A stretch of DNA of 64,000 nucleotides from Parabacteroides bouchesdurhonensis (GTDB lineage Bacteria > Bacteroidota > Bacteroidia > Bacteroidales > Tannerellaceae). Numbering within the stretch: the stretch's first letter is position 1; the number at the start of each line of letters is the position of its first letter. The notes beneath the pieces are model-generated. The model worked only from the letters and a program-made list of their open reading frames with translations, searched no databases and was not told the DNA's origin. The stretch spans positions 1,462,474 to 1,526,473 of the forward strand of contig NZ_LT896588.1 of assembly GCF_900186615.1 (NCBI RefSeq). Reading direction: 5' to 3'. This document shows positions 1 to 7,978 of the stretch, in pieces. The translations under genes were made by a program, and so were the position numbers.

Positions 1-1
1 C

Positions 2-922
2 CGGGAGGTGGAAGATGAAAATCGTTGGACAGACCGTGTGTTTTCTTCCTCTGGGGATTGGTCTGGAAACCTGTTTGATTTTTATTTTAAGATAATTGAT
101 CGTCTGACATCCAGTGTGAAGGTCCCGTTTAAATTGCAGAATGGGCTTGATAGGATAGATGAAACATCAGCCCACGAGGCTTTGCGTGAAGCTCTGGCAA
201 ATGCTTTGATTCATGCCGATTATTATGGACGGCGTGGTGTAGTGGTTGTAAAAGATAAAGATAAATTGGTTATTTCAAATCCCGGAACACTCCGGATCAC
301 GTTGGACGAGGCATTGGAAGGAGGCGTTAGTGATCCGCGCAATACAGTTATATTTAAGATGTTTGCCATGGTCAATGTCGGAGAACGAACAGGAAGTGGC
401 TTGCAGAATCTTCGGTATGTGTGGAAGGATATGGGATTGCCGGCACCTCGGTTGGTGGAAAAATTTTCACCTGATCAGATCTATATAGAGATACCATTTA
501 CAAATGGAGATTCATTTTCGTTATTGGAGAGTGAAGATGATTTCCACAAAGGTATGGTACGTGAATCTCCTGTTTCATATAGAAGGGTCCCCGATAAGGT
601 CCCCGATAAGGTCCCCGATAAGGTCCCCGATAAGGTCCCCGATAAGGTCCCCGATAAGGTCCCCGATAAGGTCCCCGATAAGGTCCCCGATAAGGTCCCC
701 GATAAGGTCCCCGATAAGGTCCCCGATACCCTTACCGACAATCAGATTCGGATATTGGAATTATTATCTGAAAATAACCGGTTGTCGATGATGGAATTAT
801 CAGAGAAAGTAGGTATATCTAAACGTAAGATATTAGATAATATCAACAAGCTGCGGGATCAAAATTTGATTCAGCGTCTTGGTGATAATAGGACTGGATA
901 TTGGAATGTCCTTATAAAGTAA
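2..922 (+). CDS. ATP-binding protein with winged-helix C-terminus (COG2865-like), 5' end outside window
   Basis: The reading frame is open to the left edge, so this is the C-terminal part of a longer protein; the GTG at 8 is probably internal. Residues about 50-135 (counted from that GTG) match the GHKL-like ATPase region of Schlafen/AlbA_2-type regulators: a [15 protein letters not shown] helix (the Asn and the HxDY segment), an ISNPG strand and a [10 protein letters not shown] glycine loop. Residues 194-241 are a pure VPDK tetrapeptide repeat. The last 60 residues form a winged-helix domain ([20 protein letters not shown]). Proteins of this kind are usually annotated as putative transcriptional regulators; the ligand is unknown. 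A second family member lies at 19486-20874 on the other side of the glycan locus. Confidence 0.8.
   Translation, partial: REVEDENRWTDRVFSSSGDWSGNLFDFYFKIIDRLTSSVKVPFKLQNGLDRIDETSAHEALREALANALIHADYYGRRGVVVVKDKDKLVISNPGTLRITLDEALEGGVSDPRNTVIFKMFAMVNVGERTGSGLQNLRYVWKDMGLPAPRLVEKFSPDQIYIEIPFTNGDSFSLLESEDDFHKGMVRESPVSYRRVPDKVPDKVPDKVPDKVPDKVPDKVPDKVPDKVPDKVPDKVPDKVPDTLTDNQIRILELLSENNRLSMMELSEKVGISKRKILDNINKLRDQNLIQRLGDNRTGYWNVLIK
587..730 (+). repeat. 12-bp in-frame coding minisatellite (11 x VPDK + VPDT)
   Basis: Eleven identical copies of GTCCCCGATAAG run head to tail from 587, followed by a twelfth unit ending in ACC instead of AAG. Because the unit is 12 bp, copy-number change would lengthen or shorten the linker without changing frame. 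The repeat lies exactly between the ATPase part and the winged helix. Long open frames on the other strand and in another frame here are by-products of the repeat. Confidence 0.97.
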
Positions 923-1041
923 TCAAATGGAAGAAAATGGTTTTGAGTACCATTGTATAGGGTGATGAAAGATAAATATTAAATTAATATATGCACCAAA
1001 ATCTTAATTATGAAAAAAAAGAAATCGTTTAATTCCGGAAG

Positions 1042-1374
1042 GTAGAGGAGCGGATTATTATTGTAAGACCAATGGGTATTACTGTTAAAAATAATCTAGG
1101 TAAGTTCCCAAGAGGTTATGTTATTGAGCTAAACAACAATGATTTAATTGCTTTGCGGTCAAAAATTTTGACCGCAAATTGATAAAAAATGAGAACTGTT
1201 CTTAAAGCTTTCACTGAAAGAGGCCTCTATATGCTCGCCACCATCTTAAAAAGTGAGCGTGCAACCCAAACGACAATTGCTATTGTTGAGACATTTGCCA
1301 AACTAAAGGAAGTCTTCTATACTGTTTCTGCTTTATCCGAGGCAAATGAACAAGACCAAAAGAGCCTGATGTAA
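1042..1374 (+). pseudogene. Degenerate ORF6N-domain gene
   Basis: One reading frame gives VEERIIIVRPMGITVKNNLG, then KFPRGYVIEL and LRSKILTAN, two stop codons (1180-1185), then in the same frame MRTVLKAFTERGLYMLATIL and TTIAIVETFAKL. The blocks resemble, in the right order, the ORF6N domain of phage-type antirepressor/DNA-binding proteins. Between IIIVR and the VKNN segment about 20 residues usual in this family (the LDxDVAxLYGV part) are missing, so there is an internal deletion as well as the stops. No intact start is visible. I read it as a dead gene at the edge of the glycan locus. The last part (1189-1374, 61 codons) could still be translated, but I would not call it functional. Confidence 0.7.
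1152..1178. repeat. Perfect inverted repeat, 13-bp arms, 1-nt centre
   Basis: TTTGCGGTCAAAA, one A, then TTTTGACCGCAAA. It lies in the ORF6N remnant just before the two in-frame stops. There is no T-run after it, so it is not a typical terminator. Confidence 0.95.
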
Positions 1375-1470
1375 AATAGCAGCAATGATTATTATTTATT
1401 GATAGATAAGATAAATAATATTATATAATTGAAAAAATAATAAATATAACCACTGATAATAATAATTTGA
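1375..1470. other. A+T-rich intergenic region before glycan locus
   Basis: About 96 bp of very A+T-rich sequence separates the ORF6N remnant from the first glycosyltransferase gene. I see no convincing TTTG-N20-TAnnTTTG promoter, terminator or UpxY-type antiterminator gene, so the promoter of the locus remains unidentified. Confidence 0.4.
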
Positions 1471-2409
1471 ATGTTAATTTCTTTTGTAATTCCTGTTTAT
1501 CGAAATGAGAATGCTCTGATTCTTACCTACCGTAAGGTTAAAGCTGTCCTTGAAAGGGATTTGTCACAATATGAATATGAATTCATATTTGTAAATGATG
1601 GATCTGATGACAACTCTTTGGATGAATTATTATCTCTTCGACAACAGGATAATAAAGTTCAAGTAATATCTTTCTCTCGTAATTTTGGACAGGTAGCGGC
1701 AATGATTGCTGGATATAAATACTGTCGAGGAGATGTACTTGTTAGTATGTCTGCAGATTTACAAGATCCGGCAGAAAATATAACTAAAATGATCCGTAAA
1801 TGGGAGGCTGGTAATGAAATTGTTATTTGCCATAGGATTCAACGGAATGATGGTTTAGGTGCGAGAATTGGTTCTAAAATATTTTATAGTTTAATGCATT
1901 ATGTTTCACCTCGAATGCCTAAAGGAGGATTTGATTTTTTTTGTTTAGATCGCTGTGTTGTGGATTGTTTAAACAAAATAGATGAACGAAATCGATTTCT
2001 TCAAGGGGATATATTATGGATGGGGTATAATATAGTAATGATTCCTTATGAAAGAGTAAAACGTGAAATAGGAAAATCTCAATGGACATTAAGAAAAAAG
2101 GTAAAGTTATTTATTGATTCTCTTATTGCGATGTCTTATTTACCTATACGTATTATGTCTTTGTTGGGGATAATCGTTTCTTTAATAGGATTTATTTATA
2201 GTGCAATTGTTTTTATTGGTTATTTCTATAATGAAACACCATTTAAAGGTTGGACTCCTATTATGATGGTTATTTTAATAATAGGAGGATTATTAATGCT
2301 AATGTTAGGGATTATAGGAGAGTACCTTTGGCGTATTTTGGATGAAACCCGAAAAAGGCCTTTGTATATAATCAAAGAAAAATATTTGAGTGAAGATAGT
2401 TGTAAGTAA
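1471..2409 (+). CDS. GT2 polyprenyl-phosphate glycosyltransferase, GtrB/DPM1-like
   Basis: A 312-residue membrane-anchored family 2 glycosyltransferase. The GT-A nucleotide-binding start is FVIPVYRNENAL, the NDGSDD segment is at 42-47 and the metal-binding motif DLQDP at 96-100. Two hydrophobic helices at about 228-255 and 262-290 form the C-terminal anchor. This layout is that of GtrB and dolichol-phosphate-mannose-synthase-like enzymes, which load a sugar from a nucleotide donor onto undecaprenyl phosphate on the cytoplasmic face. The next gene overlaps it and encodes a GtrA-like protein, which supports the GtrA/GtrB reading. The sugar cannot be told from sequence. First gene of the glycan locus. 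Confidence 0.88.
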   Translation: MLISFVIPVYRNENALILTYRKVKAVLERDLSQYEYEFIFVNDGSDDNSLDELLSLRQQDNKVQVISFSRNFGQVAAMIAGYKYCRGDVLVSMSADLQDPAENITKMIRKWEAGNEIVICHRIQRNDGLGARIGSKIFYSLMHYVSPRMPKGGFDFFCLDRCVVDCLNKIDERNRFLQGDILWMGYNIVMIPYERVKREIGKSQWTLRKKVKLFIDSLIAMSYLPIRIMSLLGIIVSLIGFIYSAIVFIGYFYNETPFKGWTPIMMVILIIGGLLMLMLGIIGEYLWRILDETRKRPLYIIKEKYLSEDSCK

Positions 2410-2782
2410 AAAACTTTTTTATTGTTTTATAAAGTATGGGATTGTTGGTAGTTTAAATTTCTTGTTTACAACAATTGTATATTACCTTATGTTAAAGGTT
2501 GTAAACTATTCCATTGCATTTTCTATTTCTTGGTTATGTGGTGTGATTTTTACATATTTTATTAATTTATATTGGGCTTTTAAGCCCGAAGAAATCATTA
2601 GTTTTAAACGGAGATTTTCCAAATATTTGATGGTTTATATTTTATCTTTTGTCATTAACCTAGTACTATTGTACTGTGGGGTTGAATTACTAGATTTTAA
2701 TCCTTTTTATTGTCAATTCTTTTTAATTCCGATCATTGTTTGTCTGAATTTTATCGGTATAAGGTATTGGGTCATGAAATAA
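2390..2782 (+). CDS. GtrA-like small membrane protein
   Basis: A 130-residue protein with about four hydrophobic helices, starting KYGIVGSLNFLFTTIVYYLM and ending CLNFIGIRYWVMK. Length, the early helix with GxxxF spacing and the closing helix fit the GtrA family, thought to help flip undecaprenyl-phosphate-linked sugars to the periplasm. The GTG start at 2390 overlaps the GtrB-like gene by 20 bp, which indicates translational coupling; no ATG fits better. The two proteins would supply a lipid-linked sugar to a membrane transferase, possibly the 623-residue protein at 4453 (inference). Confidence 0.8.
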   Translation: MKIVVSKKLFYCFIKYGIVGSLNFLFTTIVYYLMLKVVNYSIAFSISWLCGVIFTYFINLYWAFKPEEIISFKRRFSKYLMVYILSFVINLVLLYCGVELLDFNPFYCQFFLIPIIVCLNFIGIRYWVMK

Positions 2783-2793
2783 CTAAAATAGGA

Positions 2794-3900
2794 ATGAATA
2801 ACAATATTATAACTGTAACTTCTCCTCTTCTTCCTCCTTTAGAAGAATTTATACCGTATCTTCAAGATATTTGGAATCGTAAATGGCTTACCAATAATGG
2901 TTATTATCATCAAAAATTAGAAAATGCTTTATGTGAATACCTAAATGTTCCATTTATAAGTTTATTTACCAATGGTACATTACCATTGATATGCGCATTA
3001 CAAGCAATGCGCATATCAGGAGAGGTCATTACTACGCCATATAGTTTTGTTGCTACTACACATGCTTTATGGTGGAATGGCATTAAGCCTGTATTTGTGG
3101 ATGTAGATATATCAACAGGCAATTTAGATCCTGAAAAAATAGAAGCAGCTATTACACCGAAAACAACGGCTATCATGCCTGTTCATGTTTATGGCAATCC
3201 TTGCGATACAAAAAGAATACAAGAGATTGCTGAGAAATATGGCTTAAAGGTTATTTACGATGCAGCACATGCTTTTGGTGTTGAACAGGATGATGTATCT
3301 GTTATTAGTGCTGGAGACATGGCTACATTAAGTTTCCATGCAACAAAGGTGTTTAATACAATAGAAGGTGGAGCTTTGGTCTGCCATGATAAAGAGACGA
3401 AGCAACGTATTGATTATCTGAAAAATTTTGGATTTGCTGATGAAGTTACTGTTGTGGCTCCTGGAATTAATGGAAAAATGGATGAAATACGCTCTGCTTA
3501 TGGTTTATTAAGTCTTAAATATGTAGATGAAGCTATTGAAAAACGGCATCAAATAGCAATAAAATATCGTGAGGCAATGAAAAACACTAATGGCATTCGG
3601 TGTTTGAATGATATTTCTGGTGTGAAGCATAATTATTCATATTTTCCTATATTTATAAATGAAAAGGAATATGGAATGAGTCGTGATGCTTTATATAATA
3701 AAATGAAATCGGCTGAGGTGTATGGTCGTCGATATTTTTATCCATTGATTAGTACATTCTCTACATATAGGGGATTGGACTCATCTAGTCGTGCTAATTT
3801 GCCAAATGCTTATAAGATGGCAGAAGAGGTGATTTGTTTACCGATGCATCATGCTCTGAATGAAAATGATTTAGTTAGGATTATTGATTGTATAATTTAA
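2794..3900 (+). CDS. DegT/DnrJ/EryC1/StrS family sugar aminotransferase
   Basis: A PLP-dependent nucleotide-sugar aminotransferase of 368 residues. The Schiff-base lysine is K185 in SFHATKVFNTIEGGAL, the pyridine-binding Asp is D156 in VIYDAAHAFG, and the N-terminal WLTNNG and LFTNGT segments are family hallmarks. Such enzymes transaminate a keto group of dTDP- or UDP-4-keto/3-keto-6-deoxy sugars. The overall sequence resembles enzymes making dTDP-4-amino-4,6-dideoxyglucose or dTDP-3-amino sugars, but I cannot decide which. I chose ATG 2794 because the frame upstream overlaps the GtrA-like gene by 70 bp and lacks family sequence. The acyltransferase that follows overlaps by one base (TAATG), suggesting an N-acylated amino sugar. 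Confidence 0.9.
   Translation: MNNNIITVTSPLLPPLEEFIPYLQDIWNRKWLTNNGYYHQKLENALCEYLNVPFISLFTNGTLPLICALQAMRISGEVITTPYSFVATTHALWWNGIKPVFVDVDISTGNLDPEKIEAAITPKTTAIMPVHVYGNPCDTKRIQEIAEKYGLKVIYDAAHAFGVEQDDVSVISAGDMATLSFHATKVFNTIEGGALVCHDKETKQRIDYLKNFGFADEVTVVAPGINGKMDEIRSAYGLLSLKYVDEAIEKRHQIAIKYREAMKNTNGIRCLNDISGVKHNYSYFPIFINEKEYGMSRDALYNKMKSAEVYGRRYFYPLISTFSTYRGLDSSSRANLPNAYKMAEEVICLPMHHALNENDLVRIIDCII
2987..3018. repeat. Perfect inverted repeat inside aminotransferase gene, 13-bp arms
   Basis: TGATATGCGCATT, six-base loop ACAAGC, then AATGCGCATATCA. A shorter dyad (CAATGGTA-CAT-TACCATTG) sits immediately upstream at 2970-2988. Both lie within the coding sequence. Confidence 0.95.
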
Positions 3901-4451
3901 TGAAAAATTCATTTTATACTCAAGATGAAGTTCTAGAAATAGGCTTTAAATCTATAGGAAAGAACGTGTGCATTAGTAAAAAAACATCTTTTTATAATCC
4001 TGAAAATATAGAAATAGGAAATAATGTTAGGATTGATGACTTTTGTATACTTTCTGGAAATATAAAAATAGGTTCATACGTTCACATATCAGCATCAACA
4101 ATATTATATGGAAAGAAAGGCATAGTTCTGTCAGATTTTACAGGTATTTCTGCAAGATCAATTATATATAGTGAAGTTGATGATTTTAGTGGGAACTATA
4201 TGATTGGGCCAATGTGTTCAGCAGAATATACCAATGTGACAGGTGGAACAGTCTATTTGGAGAAATATGTGCAGATAGGTGCTTCGTGCGTTATTATGCC
4301 TAATCTGAGACTTAAAGAAGGATCTGCTGTTGGTGCTATGAGTTTTGTTAATAGAGATTTGGAATCATGGACTATTTATGCTGGTATTCCTGTAAAAAGA
4401 ATAAAAGGTAGATCTGAGAGGCTTAAAAATTATTGTTTAGACGTAGAATAA
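3900..4451 (+). CDS. Left-handed beta-helix (hexapeptide) acyltransferase
   Basis: A 183-residue protein built of hexapeptide repeats ([IV]GxxVxI type: ENIEIGNNVRIDDF, GNIKIGSYVHIS, VQIGASCVIMPNLRLKEGSAVGAMSFV) ending in YAGIPVKRIKGR, as in sugar O- and N-acetyltransferases. The direct link to the aminotransferase (start A shared with the preceding stop) suggests it acetylates the amino sugar made by that enzyme, as VioA/VioB or FdtB/FdtC pairs do; this is inference from context. A TTG at 3888 would add four residues, but the ATG is the natural start. Confidence 0.85.
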   Translation: MKNSFYTQDEVLEIGFKSIGKNVCISKKTSFYNPENIEIGNNVRIDDFCILSGNIKIGSYVHISASTILYGKKGIVLSDFTGISARSIIYSEVDDFSGNYMIGPMCSAEYTNVTGGTVYLEKYVQIGASCVIMPNLRLKEGSAVGAMSFVNRDLESWTIYAGIPVKRIKGRSERLKNYCLDVE

Positions 4452-4452
4452 A

Positions 4453-6324
4453 ATGATAGGTACTCAGTATAATTTAGATTTATTTCGATTATTGCCTTAT
4501 TATTTAGCAGCAATAGTATTTTTGTTATTATCATTTTGTGTAGGAAGTTTATTATTCTTTAAAAGGAAAAGTAAGTTTTCTTCTTTTTCTATATTTACAA
4601 AAATAATGACGGGCTGGTTGGTTCTCATTATACTTTACTCCTTCGTTACGACAACTGGAGTAACTATGAATGTAATATTCTTTATTTTGTTTTGTTCTTA
4701 TTTCGTAGATAGATATAAGAATCGAAATAATGATTTAATTTATAGTAATATTCACTCGTTGTCTATTTTTTGGTATCTATTTTTTATATTGTTGATTGTA
4801 ACATTTACTTTTTCGTATAATTTATTTCAAACAGTTTCTATTTACGATGGTTCAATAATAAGACCGTATCATGATGGAGACTATTATGCTAAAATATCGC
4901 AGTTCTTGAATTTGGGATATGAAAATCGACAATTTGTTTATAATTTCACTCAAAAATTTACTCCTGAACCATATCATTATTTTGAAATCTGGACAAGTTC
5001 AATGATTTATAAAATAGGGAATTTGAATGCGTCTTTAGTTTTTTATCTAACCATACCATCATTGTTTGTATCTCAAATCTTTTTGGCATTATTGGCTGTA
5101 ATTGAGCGTTCTGGAAAACCTTCGTTTATACATATTTTATGTATAATAATATTATTGTTTGCTGTGAGTTTTATGCCTGTAATATCTTTAGTTACAAGTA
5201 AAACTGTTAAAGAAATGTATGTTTTAGGTACTCATAAATGGATGTCTATCCTTTTATTTGTTATTTGGTTTGCACTCTTTTTTTATTATGGAAAGAAAAA
5301 AGAAGCTTATTATATTCTTTTATGTTTACCTTTTGTGAATATAATAACGATTGTTTGGATATATGGTGTTATAGGTGTTGTTTTGACGTGGAATCTGCTG
5401 ATTAAAAAAAAGATTGATAAAGCATATCTAATTCCGTATGTTGTTTCTGTTCTAATATATCTTTTTTTTGTTATATGTGGTCCGGAACGTTCTTCTAGTG
5501 TCCGTGAGCCGTTCAAATTTTCTTTACTACGATTGTATTTTACACAGGCTGTAATGTATAGTCTATATTATATTCATATAATTATTGCATTATATTTACT
5601 TAATCGTAAATATTTCCTTTTTTGTTTGAGAAAATTCTTCCCTATATTGGCTATAACATTTATAGTGACAGAGAGTTTTAGTATTTTTCTAAGAGGTTGG
5701 AATTATGACGCAACTCAATTTCCTTCAGTTTCTATACCTGTTTGTTTATTTGTCTTTTTAGTTTGTGTGTTTTTGAATATAGTATCAAGAATGGATTGGA
5801 CAAATCGAAATAAAATAATTATAGGAGGATTTGCCTTAGTCAGTTTTTTATTAACTTTTTCTGTGTGTAAAATATCTTATAATTCTTTGTCTATTGATGA
5901 ATTGAAATATAGATCTGAAATACTATCTAAATTACCTACCCAAAACGAATACAGAATTGGTTTTTATCGTGATGCCAATGACGAAAGAGGCTGGGGGGGA
6001 GGATTAGGACGAGTCGACGGACTAATGAAACCAGATTTCTTAGATTATTATCATAATAATGTTTGGCATTTTACAGTTAACAAGGGTGATAATGAGTTTG
6101 TTTATGGAACAGAGAACAGCCCATATCGTGATTTTTATATGGCCGAGAACAAACGTGATACTACTTTAACAGATGATGAGATTCGATTAAAATATATTAA
6201 AGAGAATAAGATTGAATATTTAGAAATTCTTTCTGGTGTATTATCGGATTCTTTTTTATCTCATTTTATTTTAATTGCTGAAAACAAAGAGTCAGGTGAA
6301 AGTTTTTATAAACTAGCTTATTAG
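4453..6324 (+). CDS. Large polytopic membrane protein, possibly GT-C glycosyltransferase or polymerase
   Basis: A 623-residue protein with about a dozen hydrophobic helices. After the first helices comes an extracytoplasmic-looking loop RPYHDGDYYAKISQFLNLGY followed by EPYHYFEIW, acidic and His-rich as in the first loop of GT-C transferases that use lipid-linked sugars. The C-terminal 120 residues are soluble and include GWGGGLGRVDGL. I do not recognise a named family. It could equally be the O-unit polymerase (Wzy), which is poorly conserved; no better Wzy candidate exists apart from the membrane protein at 16297. Spacing of one base to the gene before and six to the gene after indicates a common transcript. 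Confidence 0.6.
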   Translation: MIGTQYNLDLFRLLPYYLAAIVFLLLSFCVGSLLFFKRKSKFSSFSIFTKIMTGWLVLIILYSFVTTTGVTMNVIFFILFCSYFVDRYKNRNNDLIYSNIHSLSIFWYLFFILLIVTFTFSYNLFQTVSIYDGSIIRPYHDGDYYAKISQFLNLGYENRQFVYNFTQKFTPEPYHYFEIWTSSMIYKIGNLNASLVFYLTIPSLFVSQIFLALLAVIERSGKPSFIHILCIIILLFAVSFMPVISLVTSKTVKEMYVLGTHKWMSILLFVIWFALFFYYGKKKEAYYILLCLPFVNIITIVWIYGVIGVVLTWNLLIKKKIDKAYLIPYVVSVLIYLFFVICGPERSSSVREPFKFSLLRLYFTQAVMYSLYYIHIIIALYLLNRKYFLFCLRKFFPILAITFIVTESFSIFLRGWNYDATQFPSVSIPVCLFVFLVCVFLNIVSRMDWTNRNKIIIGGFALVSFLLTFSVCKISYNSLSIDELKYRSEILSKLPTQNEYRIGFYRDANDERGWGGGLGRVDGLMKPDFLDYYHNNVWHFTVNKGDNEFVYGTENSPYRDFYMAENKRDTTLTDDEIRLKYIKENKIEYLEILSGVLSDSFLSHFILIAENKESGESFYKLAY

Positions 6325-6330
6325 TTTAGT

Positions 6331-7974
6331 ATGATAGATAAATTTATAAATACATTTAAGGATAATATTTGTTTTATACTATTATTGTTTTTATTAGGTT
6401 TTCTTACTGGAGCAATAAATAATTTTTTGCATGAATCTTTTATTTCGATGATTTCTAAATGGGCTCATGGAGTTTGTAACGCTATGTTGATAGCTTATTT
6501 CTTAGCATTTATAAAAGATTTGTTTGAAAATAAATGGTGGAGGCGTGTTATTTCTTTTTTGTCAATATTTGTATTTTCTATATTGTTTTTGATAGAATGT
6601 TTTTTATTGATAAAATATAACAATGTATTTACCCCTTCTATTATTCTTGTTATTTCTGAAACAACAAAAAATGAAGCATTGGGATATTTAAAAACCTTTA
6701 TTGATATTAAAGTTGGATTTGTTGTTGTACTATATGCTGCTATTCTTTTTATTTTGCGAAAAATTCGAATGCCTTTACAGCGTAAGATTTTGGAGTATAT
6801 AATGCCTCTGTTTTTTGTTTGTATTATGCTAGGAGCTTGTTTTTTTGTTTATAGAAATATACAATCAATGTCTGTATTTACGAAAGCTTTAACTCCAATA
6901 CAGCGAATATATACATTGTATAAGACGGAAATAGGAGACCTTAATAATATAAGGTATATCCTTCTTTCTAGAAAGAAGGATATGGGTATTAAAGAAAAGA
7001 AAGTGGATAAAGAATCTGTTAAAAATGTTGTTTTAGTAATAGGAGAATCTTTAAATCGAGACCATATGAGTTTATATGGTTATGATTTAGAGACAAATCC
7101 TTTATTAGAACAACTGAAAGATAGTAGTCAATTGTTTATATTCAAAGACGTAATTTCTCCTCATGCGCATACTATAGCGTCTCTGCAAGAAGTACTCTCA
7201 TTTCATAATTATGAATCGAAAAAGAAATGGTATGAATGTAAAACATTGCCAGAAGTTATGAAAGAGAATGGATATTATAATATATGGATATCAAATCAAC
7301 CAGGTTCTGGTCGTAGTAATGCTGCAAATCTAGTTGCGGAAATAAGTGATACCTGTGTCTTTGCTCATGGGGGATATGACGAAGATTTACTTCCATTATT
7401 AGATACGTTATTACATAAATTGCCTGAAAAGAAATTTATTGTAATACATTTAGCAGGTTCACATATATCATATAAAGAACATTATCCTCCTGCATTTAAT
7501 AAATTTACTTCTGCTGATATTAGTAGAGATATTGCCGAATATCAGAAAGAAACTATTGCACAGTATGATAACTCTGTATTGTATAATGATTATATACTTT
7601 ATAATATAATAGAACGTTTTGTTGATAAAGAGACTGTTTTGATTTATTTATCAGACCATGGAGAAGAAGTCTATGATTATAGGAATTTTATAGGACATAT
7701 GGAAGAGAATGTTAGTCGCTATATGCTTGAAATACCTTTATTTGTATGGTTGTCTCCTATTTTTATAAATACGTATCCTGAAAAAATAGATCGGATAGAA
7801 TGCTCTGAAAATCTGCCATATATGACTGATGATTTGATGCATACTTTGTTGGATTTAAGTAGTATATCAGGTTTTGATTCGACAAGAAGTCTTGTTAATC
7901 CAATGTACAATAAGTATCGAAAAAGATTGTTTTATAATCAAGATTACGATAAAGTTTATAAAAATATTAATTAG
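6331..7974 (+). CDS. Phosphoethanolamine transferase-like membrane enzyme (EptA/sulfatase superfamily)
   Basis: A 547-residue protein with about five N-terminal membrane helices (to about 175) and a periplasmic alkaline-phosphatase-superfamily domain. Expected catalytic and zinc-binding residues are visible: VIGESLNRDHMSLYGY (E239), SPHAHTIASL (nucleophile candidate T281) and LSDHGEE (D442, H443), closely matching the E/T/D/H set of EptA. Family members move phosphoethanolamine from phosphatidylethanolamine to lipid A or a glycan. Placed in the middle of the glycan locus, it probably decorates the polysaccharide or its lipid carrier rather than lipid A in general (inference). It contains a 28-bp perfect palindrome at 6956-6983. 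Confidence 0.85.
   Translation: MIDKFINTFKDNICFILLLFLLGFLTGAINNFLHESFISMISKWAHGVCNAMLIAYFLAFIKDLFENKWWRRVISFLSIFVFSILFLIECFLLIKYNNVFTPSIILVISETTKNEALGYLKTFIDIKVGFVVVLYAAILFILRKIRMPLQRKILEYIMPLFFVCIMLGACFFVYRNIQSMSVFTKALTPIQRIYTLYKTEIGDLNNIRYILLSRKKDMGIKEKKVDKESVKNVVLVIGESLNRDHMSLYGYDLETNPLLEQLKDSSQLFIFKDVISPHAHTIASLQEVLSFHNYESKKKWYECKTLPEVMKENGYYNIWISNQPGSGRSNAANLVAEISDTCVFAHGGYDEDLLPLLDTLLHKLPEKKFIVIHLAGSHISYKEHYPPAFNKFTSADISRDIAEYQKETIAQYDNSVLYNDYILYNIIERFVDKETVLIYLSDHGEEVYDYRNFIGHMEENVSRYMLEIPLFVWLSPIFINTYPEKIDRIECSENLPYMTDDLMHTLLDLSSISGFDSTRSLVNPMYNKYRKRLFYNQDYDKVYKNIN
6956..6983. repeat. 28-bp perfect palindrome inside the EptA-like gene
   Basis: ATATCCTTCTTTCT is followed directly by its reverse complement with no spacer. 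It encodes the linker between the membrane part and the catalytic domain (YILLSRKKDMG). Confidence 0.96.
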
Positions 7975-7978
7975 TTTG

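Noticed and set aside
587-730. CRISPR or VNTR outside genes
   Set aside because: The unit is 12 bp, has no spacers and is in frame within a coding sequence.
481-791. Long frames opposite and beside the VPDK gene (repeating GTLS and SPIR)
   Set aside because: They are produced by the 12-bp repeat being open in several frames; flanking sequence has no family features.
2710-2793. Earlier start for the DegT aminotransferase
   Set aside because: It overlaps the GtrA-like gene by 73 bp and encodes no family sequence; ATG 2794 gives the normal N-terminus.
7874-7978. Earlier start for the Wzx-like flippase
   Set aside because: It overlaps the EptA-like gene by 100 bp and adds sequence unlike a flippase.
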